DNA of 64,000 nucleotides. It comes from Branchiostoma lanceolatum (taxonomy: Eukaryota > Chordata > Leptocardii > Amphioxiformes > Branchiostomatidae). Position 1 is the first letter of the stretch. The number at the start of each line of letters is the position of its first letter. Positions 56,901 through 64,000 of this stretch are shown here, piece by piece. The notes beneath the pieces were generated by a model that was not told the origin of the DNA, searched no databases, and worked only from the letters and a program-made list of their open reading frames with translations. The translations under genes were made by a program, and so were the position numbers. The stretch covers positions 25,863,925 through 25,927,924 of the forward strand of contig NC_089725.1 in NCBI RefSeq assembly GCF_035083965.1, written 5' to 3'.

Positions 56901-59900
56901 GGAAATGGAGAGAGAGGCTCAGGCACAAAGGGAACAAGCAAGTTAGTATCTTTACCTGATCATCGTTTGGCAGGGATGGAAAGTACTGTTGTTCATGTGC
57001 AGTTGAGAAACACTTCAGTTCACTGTATGTAGTTCTTTTGCTTGTTCATGTAGATATTTACTGGTATAAGTACTATAACTGGTAATGCCAATGTAAAAGA
57101 ATAGATTGACAACAACAAAGCAGTTGTCAACCAGCTAGAAAAATGGTAAAGAAAACAGGTGGTTGTGTAGATCCTAGTAACTGACAGAAATTCAATTTAC
57201 TTTTAACAGTATGGTACACATGGTCAGGGACACAAGCACAAATTGATCCTAGAGACAACATCCTATTCAGGACACAGGTCGACTCGATATACTGTATATG
57301 TTTGTTGCTCCAATATTTTTGTTGAAGTTGTAGGTCCATCAGTTGACATGAGCTTTTCCATCTGATCTGCTAGTTGAGCCCAATGATTTATCTATAACAG
57401 CCCATCTCACAGACACCTTATCTTGTTATCCAGTGGCCCCTCAGCTGCCACCTGTCCTCCAGCAGTCCCCGCAGCCTGAACCCCCTGCACGCCCCCCTCC
57501 CCAGCCCCCTGCCCAGCTGCAGCAGATGGCTCCACAGGTCATGCAGCTGGGACCCCCCCAGATGGTCCCCCCTCCGCAAATGGTGCAGCCCCCTCAGATG
57601 GTACCCCCTCAGTCTCAGCCCCAGATGGCACCGTCCCCCGTCTCACAGCACCAGATGATCCCGCCGTCCTCTACCCAGCCTCCACCCCCCGCCAGGCAGC
57701 TCCAGCCCCCCCAGATGACGCAGGCCCCCCCTATGGGTGCACCTGTCCCCCAGGTGTCCCAGCAGCAGCACATCCCCCAGATGGCCCCGCCCTCCCAGCC
57801 GTCAGCCCCTCCACAGATGGTCGCCCCTCCTCAGCTACAGCCTGCCAGCTCCCAGCAGATGCCACAGGTGAGACTTGTACTTAACGTACCTGTGGGATGT
57901 TTTTTTGATGATCCTTTTTTTAAAGTTACTACTACAATGATGCAGTAATGAAAGCAATGGGTTTGTCACCTGTCTGTATTGGTAGTGTGAGTACACACTG
58001 AAAAAGTAATGCCTGTTAAGGTGTAGGAAAAATATTGAGTTTTAAATTCTTTATATTATCTGTGTGAAGGTCTTTTTTGTTTGGTGTTCATGGGGTTATT
58101 GGGCTTCTTATCCTTTCATGTTTTAGGATGCTTTTCTGTTTTGCTGTCAAACTTTTATGACCAAATATTTCAAGGTATTGCATTAAAATTTCATGCCTGT
58201 ATGTAGAGAATGTAGAAATACATGTATTCATAGAAAGGTCCGTACTTATTTACTACTGTTCGTTACTGCAGGTTCCTGCTGCAGCTCCCCCAGCCAGCCA
58301 GGCAGCTGTCCTCCCCCCACCCGGCCTGGTCATCCCAACACCTCCCAAGGTAGATTGAGATGTTTGTTTGTATCGTATAACCTGGAAACTGCCTTATGGC
58401 ATAACACGCCAAGTTTGTATTGAACAGTACAAGCTGCATATCTTGGTACATTTATTTCATTCACTTACACCGGCAAGGACCCCTGCTCTTTTTGATAAGT
58501 GTGTTTGTTTTTACGTGTTCAAGATGTGGCTCTCCTAAACACAGGACCTCCACTTAACGTTCTATCCGTGATTTCTCATTGCATGGTTGGGATAAGGGTG
58601 ATAAAAATAGGACAGATCAACAGAATATAGTAGAATGTTGTTGGGTAGGAAGAACCATGAATGGGCATAACATATGTATGCTCTTATGTAAGGATAGGGT
58701 CTTTCTTCATTGTAAATGGCGGTAGAAAAGATGATCAGATATTGTTTTTATTGGAATAATTAACTTCCAAATGTAATGGGGGGTTCTTGTATGTTAACCT
58801 CAATTCCAAAGAGAAAATTAAGGTTGCTTTGCCTATAATGCCACCTCATTTCTAAGTTTTTTTAAACAATTCGTTTGATGTCTTTTACAAACAAAGGAGA
58901 CTTCTGGAGAGGAAGTGAAGTTGCGGCTGGCTCAGGAACAGGCTCGAATCCTCGCTGAACAGGAGCAGCAGCAGAAACAGGTGGGTTGGGAAGAAAAGAA
59001 AACAGTCTGATGAGGACTAGCTTGATTGGCCTTACAAGCAACATGCTAGATCTATAAGAAGCAACAAGCAACATGCTGTAAGAAGAATGTGTTTGGATAT
59101 GTGCGTGTATGTCATGTCTAATATTAGATACGTTCTGACTGGTTACAAGAAGTCACTAGGTCACTATGAATCATGATGGTTCTAGAAAAAAAGACAATTA
59201 ACTGCACTCAAACAAGTGATTACCTTTATGAAAGACCACCTGGCCAATGTGACCACTTTTTGGTGGTCCCTTATATAATTTTTCACATTGACACAAGCAT
59301 GAAGAATCCTGTCTATAGTGACCACCTGTCCACAAACATGTAGACCAGACTTTATTGGTCCCCCGAGTGGTCTTTTGGGGCAGTTTTTACTGTAGCGTAC
59401 TGACATGCTTGCACCTGCCTGAAGGTCCAGAAAGACTAGACTAGTAGCTGTTGGCTACACCTTCCAATACCGTGCCCTAGACACAGTGCATGGTGGTAAC
59501 CCACTACCCCCACAGCTTCAAAAAAGCTATGGGAGTTCTTTTACCTTTAAAACAACTGACATGTTTGCACCTGCCTGCAGGTCCAGGAAGACCAGCTGCT
59601 GCAGCTGGGCCGTGCTCAGCAGCAGCTTCTGGAGGTGGAGAAGATCCGGGCGCACCAGGCCCAGCAGGTGCAGCAGGTGCAGGAGGCCCAGCGCAAGGCC
59701 ATGGAGGAGCACCGCCTGCTGGAGGAGCAGAAGAAGGCCCAGCAGATCCTGGCGGTGGAGCAGCAGCGCAGGGTAGGGACAACTGGCAGCCATTTCATGT
59801 TAGCTACATGTATCTCTTAGTCTAACTATGCAAACCACAGGATATCTGTTTTTTTCCACTCTACTTGGTTTTCTGTTCTCCTTAACCTGCTCCCTGCTGC

Positions 59901-62900
59901 TTAATCATGTAACTAGTACAAATTTGATGCCAAATGGCTACTTCGGCAGAGAGAATGTCAATGCTTCATGTAGTGTCATGTTTGTCCATTCTCTGATATT
60001 GTCTTCCCATCTTTTCCGTCATCTGTTTTACCTTAACCTTAGACCATGGTCTGTCTTGTGCCTCCTTCTGTATCACATCAAGATGCACTTTTCTGCCAAT
60101 GTGTCCGTTTCTGAGCTTCCTTCTTTGCTCAATGCTGGGATTTCCCTTTCATTCATAAGTATTTCTCTCTGGTGGATTGCCATGTCCGTTTCGTCCTCGA
60201 TAGAAAGGAAACTTGTGGGTTTAGTTTGACTGTTGAATGTGTCCCCAGCTTGCTGAGCAGCAGCAGCGGGCCATGATGGAGCAGCAGGCAAAAGAGCAGG
60301 AGCTGATGAAGCTGCAGCAGCAGGTGGGGCTTCTTTACAAGTGGTGCTTTTCAAGCATGAAGAGCATCTTATAATGAGTACAATGTTTTTATTGATTTCT
60401 GCAAAGGTGGTGTCAAAGTGATCCTCAATGCCACTGGATGTGAGTCGGCTCAGAGTACGGTTGACTGTCTCCTCAAAATGCTTTTAGTAAAAAGTATTTA
60501 AAAAAGTAGAAAATCTTTACACAAGCTTGCTGGTAGTTTGATAACAGATGCAAAATGTGTACATGTATTTGTAATTTTGTTAGCTTATCATATACACAGA
60601 ACATATTACTGTAATTCTTTATTTGTTAACGGTAACTTGATTTTAGCTTCTTTAACGGTCACTTGTCAACTGTTAAAATTTGCATCATCGCAAACATCTG
60701 ATTACTAGCATTTGAGATAGTGATGTTTGTTCCCACCATTAAAACCAGATGCCGTGGACTCCTCCCTTTCCCCCCAACCACTAGAATTGCCAAGCGCAAT
60801 ATCAAGTGGATTTACAGTATCCTATGCCTAAAGAAGGGGGGTGTCCCTGTGGTGTAGTGGTCTGCGCCTTCTGCCTCTCACCACATCTGGTTCAAATTAC
60901 TTGGACCAGAAGGACTGGGGTTCAAGCCCCAGGTAGGACACCTCTGGACAAGAGGTGCATCAAGTCATACCAAAGACTTTATAAAAATGGTACATACTTC
61001 TGAAACAGTATGGAAGTTAAACACACTTCACTGCCAGTGGACTAGCCCCCTGCTACAGTGATTGCACCACAGTGTGGCCCAGGGCTATGAAATGGAGATG
61101 GGCACCGCCCTATACATCAATAATGGTGTGGGAGGATTTTAACTTTTAATGCCTCAAAAAGGCTCCCTCGAAATGACCTGTGTGGTTTTAACTGACAGGC
61201 CCTGATAGAGAAACAGAAGGAGGAGATGCAGCAGGCTCGCCGTCAGCAGGAGGACGCCATGAGACGTCAGCAGCAGGAGCAGGAGCACAGGGACACCCCC
61301 CCGCCGGACATGCCCCAACAGATCCCCCCTCCCGGCCAGCAGGTCCCACCACCCCCTGGAGTGCCACCGCAGCAGCAGAGAAGTAAGGAAGCTGACTTAT
61401 TTTTCTTGGGGTCGGTTGGGAAGTAAACAAATTGATGAATCATCTGTGAAAAGTCTGAGAAAGAGACAATATTGGCCCGTAAATGACAACAGCCTCTAAT
61501 CTGGAATTAGACCAGTTTCCCTTCTTCCTTTAGAACCACCTTTCAACCACTGGTACATAACTGAACTGCAAGTATACGTTTCTGCTCTTACAAGCTAAGT
61601 ACAGCTCATAGTGATAAAGCAGAAGTATAGTTGCATTGATATCAAAACACGATATCTTACGTCATCTAATGACTAATCAATACTGCTATGTACAGGCTCA
61701 ATTTTTTCTTGCTTCTTAAGACAGTTGTAGATGTATGAACATATGGATCCAATGATACACGGCTTGTCTAGTTTCACGAATAATACAAATTTTTCTGTGC
61801 TATACAAATATTGAAAACCTGGTGTTGTAAAGCAAACCATAGTCTGATTAAAAAAACTACTTTCTACGAAAATGTGTAGTACAAATTTGTGCCGGGATAA
61901 GCTAGCCTGAAGTCCAGGTTGGTTAGCTTTATTCTTCTTCCAACGAAGTAGCAACCATTGGAAGCAGAATAAAGCTAACAATGCTGGACTCCAGGCTAGG
62001 AATAATCTCTATGAAACTTTTAACCCTTGTCCTGCTGGAGTTCCAGAGCAAAAATATACCCCCACTGCTGAAGTGCGTAGAAAAATTTGAAAGAAAGGGT
62101 ACTCGTTTGATATTGCTCAATTTTAGTTACCACGCTGTACAACAACCGCGGGTGCAACTAGCGCATTGTAGAAATATTCCCAACCCAGCAATTGTCTGGG
62201 CTTGCATACAGAACAATAATGTACAACCCGGCAATTGCCGGGCGTAGCAGGACTAGGGTTAAAATCTAGTTTACTATTCACTAATGTTTTTCCCTTTGAC
62301 AAAGACATGGATGCCCAAGGACCGCCGCCCAGGATGAGAATGATGCACCAGGAAAGACGTTAGTAGATTTGGTTATGAGCTGCTAACAGACAGCTTTATC
62401 TGTTGAACAGGCAATGCCTGCAGTACATGTATATTCATTTACCAGAATTCTGATTCTGATTACAGATTTTCACCTCTCATTGAGATATTACTGTACCTAA
62501 GAGATGGTTCTTCAGCCACAAGACAGTTATGCACATACATGTACAAGGAGACGTATTTAGCATTGTGATTTTAGCAATCCTAATCTGTAGTTGTGAAGAG
62601 GATTCTTCTTCTATCCATTCTTCAGATCCCCTGCTGCCCACCCCACCCCCTGGCCAGCAACCCCCAGGCACCTCTTCAGGACTTCTCCCCCCTCCGGGTA
62701 CCAGGGTTCCACCAGGTGCACCCCCTACCCGACATCCACCCCCAGGAACGCAGGGACCCCCTCCTCGTGGCCCTGCCCCCGGTCAGCGTGGGCCTCCCCC
62801 CTCCCAGCAGGGCCCCCCTCCTTCAGAGGGCGATCGTGGTGAGGACGGTCCCCCTCCACCCCCTCAGCCAGAAGTCAAGCTGCCCCAGGCTCTGGAGAAG

Positions 62901-64000
62901 GTCCTGTCTTTCAAAGTAAGTGTGACTTATACCACATAGGTTCAACCTTGTTTAGGAGGGAGTACCTTGTGCAGGTGATCAACCCCACTAACTACCAAAT
63001 GTAAGGAAATATTCATTGATCCAAGCAAAACTGCTAGGTTATGTTACCAAGTGTAAGATGTTTGTTGGGAAACACAAACTTTCGCTTCTTTTTTTTTGCT
63101 GTATGTTGACATTCCTTGTGCCATTTATGTACCAAAGTATGCCCAGCAGTACATGTTGATATATTGTACAATGTGCTATTCCTTCAGTTACTCCATATGA
63201 AACTTTACATTAATACACCATGTGCCTGTAGAACGCCAGAGAACAGGAGGTTGCCGCCATGCCTGAGCCTGAACCTGAGGAGGAAGAGGCTGACATGGAC
63301 GAGCTGGAGTTTGAAGAGCCATCCACACAGGAGGAGGCACAGAACAAGAAAGAGGTGAGTCAACGAAGGTTAGACATGCAGGTAGTAAGACCTAAACACA
63401 GACACAAAAAATACACAAGATCCAACCTTCAGTGGCCTAATCTGCAAACCACATTGGTTGACCACCTGCTAATTTGTAACTTGTTAACTTACTTCAATCT
63501 TACACAAGGCAACAGTTATTCAGGCTACTGGATAGATTTGAAAAAGGTCAGATGTTTCAGACAGCACCCTGTCTTCCAAACGTCTGACAATTGTAAATCT
63601 ATCCAGTTGCTTGAGTAACTGTTGCCTTGCGTAAAATAGATGTAAGTTACCAAGTTACAAATTAGCAGTGGTGGTTTGCAAAATTAGGCCACTGAAGGTT
63701 TGATCTTTTGTATTTCCTGTGTCTGTGTTGTGTTGAGGTCTTCCATGTGTCTTAAATACCCCCTCTATGAAAGATGTAAAAACAAATTTCTTTATAAAAT
63801 TCAAGAAGCTTTTCCTTATTGTTTTTACCATGATTATCAGAACTACTGTTTTGATAAAATGTGGTGCTATTACAAAATGGTGAAATGTTCCTATCTAAGT
63901 CAATGTATGAAAAAGATCTGAAAGGTTGTTGTTGAATGTTTCCTCAGTCCAAGAACAAGCAGCGTAAGAAGAAGAAGAAGCGCAGAAAGGCTCGTGCACG
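50915..64000 (+). CDS. SF3B2: SF3B2 (SAP145), 5' part, continues past the window
   Basis: SF3B2 is a subunit of the SF3b complex of U2 snRNP, contacting pre-mRNA near the branch point. Thirteen exons are visible: 50915-51011, 56501-56547, 56881-56941, 57434-57867, 58272-58349, 58897-58980, 59581-59772, 60249-60323, 61199-61382, 62305-62358, 62626-62915, 63232-63354 and 63948 onward. They encode about 590 residues. The SAP domain spans exons 1-2 (LQKLRVTDLKAKLSELGLAV, GLKAELVNRLFEFYKR). A Pro/Gln/Met-rich stretch follows, then a Gln/Glu-rich helical part (VEKIRAHQAQQVQQVQ) and a second proline-rich stretch (PGQRGPPPSQQGPPP). The conserved LPQALEKVLSFK comes next, then acidic EPEPEEEEADMDELEFEE and basic KNKQRKKKKKRRKAR. 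The PQALEK block and following acidic/basic segments decide the identity. The PROCN-like DUF382 and PSP domains lie beyond the window. Intron 1 is 5.5 kb and packed with repeats. Confidence 0.93.
51936..52073. mobile_element. GC-rich foldback element in SF3B2 intron 1
   Basis: acaacacgatgtattccaca ... cctcggtcccagccc ... gcgggtcggat is mirrored by atccgacccgcggtcaggct ... acctcggtcgatatggaata ... ccatgttgtat. The centre is near 52000. No coding capacity; a MITE-like palindrome lying directly beside the hAT-like element. Confidence 0.65.
52088..53903. mobile_element. Non-autonomous hAT-like DNA transposon
   Basis: The ends form an identical 15-bp terminal inverted repeat, CAGCGTTCCCGCCAG. It is flanked on both sides by TATATATA (52080-52087 and 53904-53911), an 8-bp target-site duplication as made by hAT transposases. 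GTGCGTC/GACGCAC words cluster just inside both ends (several at 52112-52170, one at 53871), which look like transposase-binding subterminal repeats. The interior holds no recognisable transposase, only short open frames, so it depends on an autonomous relative. It lies in SF3B2 intron 1. Confidence 0.8.
53912..56500. other. Rest of SF3B2 intron 1, no gene seen
   Basis: AT-rich intron sequence. A short self-complementary segment is seen near 54525-54760, where gggctgtctccaggacccgt and ctggagacagccctgc face each other about 210 bp apart. This may be another eroded foldback element. Confidence 0.45.
59218..59395. repeat. Dispersed repeat shared with 34.6 kb
   Basis: tgaccactttttggtggtcc, atgaagaatcctgtctatag and tgaccacctgtccac recall the SCYL1 intron segment at 34551-34645. 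Confidence 0.5.
60838..61145 (+). mobile_element. tRNA-derived SINE in SF3B2 intron 8
   Basis: The head at 60841-60942 is tRNA-like. It has a 7-bp acceptor-type pairing (gtgtccc with ggacacc), an A box TGGTGTAGTGG at about 60850, and a B box GGTTCAAGCCC at about 60919. The region between them is expanded, so it is not a working tRNA. The body that follows (to about 61145) is shared with the truncated copy at 36.8 kb, which shows that it is a repeat family. Confidence 0.75.
61901..62000. mobile_element. Foldback element, 'GGAGTCCAG' family, copy 4
   Basis: gctagcctgaagtccaggtt, ggttagctttattcttcttcc is mirrored by ggaagcagaataaagctaac, aatgctggactccaggctagg. The centre holds aacgaagtagcaaccatt. 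It lies in SF3B2 intron 9. Confidence 0.75.
63358..63725. mobile_element. Long foldback MITE, 'caactggata' family, in SF3B2 intron 12
   Basis: Arms of about 130-150 bp face each other: gatccaaccttcagtggcct ... gcaacagttattcaggctac ... aaggtcagatgtttcagaca on the left, complements on the right ending near 63700 (ggccactgaaggtttgatct). The outer sequence acgaaggttagacatgcagg is the family's usual end. This is the longest copy in the window. Confidence 0.75.

Noticed and set aside
59490-59825. Ala/Gly/Pro-rich proteins in other frames over SF3B2 exon 7
   Set aside because: These are shadows of the GC-rich, Gln-rich SF3B2 exon, which has splice sites and family-like sequence.
60841-60942. Functional tRNA gene
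   Set aside because: The A and B boxes and end pairing are present, but the middle is expanded and no proper anticodon arm forms. The body is shared with another copy, so it is a SINE head.
1-64000. CRISPR arrays, bacterial operons or integrated virus genomes
   Set aside because: No regularly spaced identical repeats with unique spacers, no prokaryote-like gene packing and no viral protein signature were seen.

Overview
The window looks like chordate nuclear DNA, most likely from a lancelet (Branchiostoma). Its proteins align closely with vertebrate orthologues (from memory of the families). The genes are intron-rich, eight to nine fit in 64 kb, and the introns carry many short foldback elements plus a tRNA-derived SINE. 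The species call is an inference. There are no bacterial-style operons.

Layout. Bases 1-8.8 kb hold no intact gene: a decayed Penelope-like fragment, tandem decayed histone H4-like copies (2.0-3.2 kb, minus strand), an array of ~120-bp repeats each carrying an ATGCAAAT octamer (3.9-4.9 kb), foldback repeats, and the probable menin 3' UTR. Then come menin (MEN1, minus, 8853-13716) and CLPTM1 (plus, 14242-21244); a four-exon gene for a predicted 72-residue GPI-anchored, Thr-rich surface peptide (minus, 23011-26458); BPNT1 (minus, 28313-31769) and SCYL1 (plus, 32276-42324); a two-exon 97-residue coiled-coil protein of unknown function (minus, 44081-44830) and RRP36 (plus, 45239-48047); MRPL11 (minus, 48556-50581) and the 5' part of SF3B2 (plus, 50915 to beyond the window). 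I rebuilt all exon chains by hand from conserved protein sequence and GT/AG (once GC/AG) splice sites. Every chain closes in frame.

The eight recognised or well-supported genes outside the GPI-peptide gene form four consecutive head-to-head pairs whose start codons lie only 333-525 bp apart, so each pair probably shares a bidirectional promoter. The products serve general cell functions: chromatin regulation (menin), ER/plasma-membrane protein handling (CLPTM1), sulfur nucleotide turnover (BPNT1), COPI traffic (SCYL1), rRNA processing (RRP36), mitochondrial translation (MRPL11) and pre-mRNA splicing (SF3B2). They do not form one pathway. MEN1, SCYL1, MRPL11 and SF3B2 also lie together on human 11q13, so the block probably keeps ancestral chordate linkage.

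The most novel item is the small GPI-peptide gene. Its frame runs unbroken through four exons and encodes a signal peptide, a mature stretch of only about 20-25 residues with one N-glycosylation sequon and many Thr/Ser, and a C-terminal hydrophobic tail. That is the architecture of vertebrate CD52 and CD24, but I see no sequence similarity that would name a family. Introns and spacers also contain a complete non-autonomous hAT-like element with an 8-bp target duplication, several palindromic MITE families, an inverted-repeat minisatellite in SCYL1 intron 1, and two copies of one SINE body.
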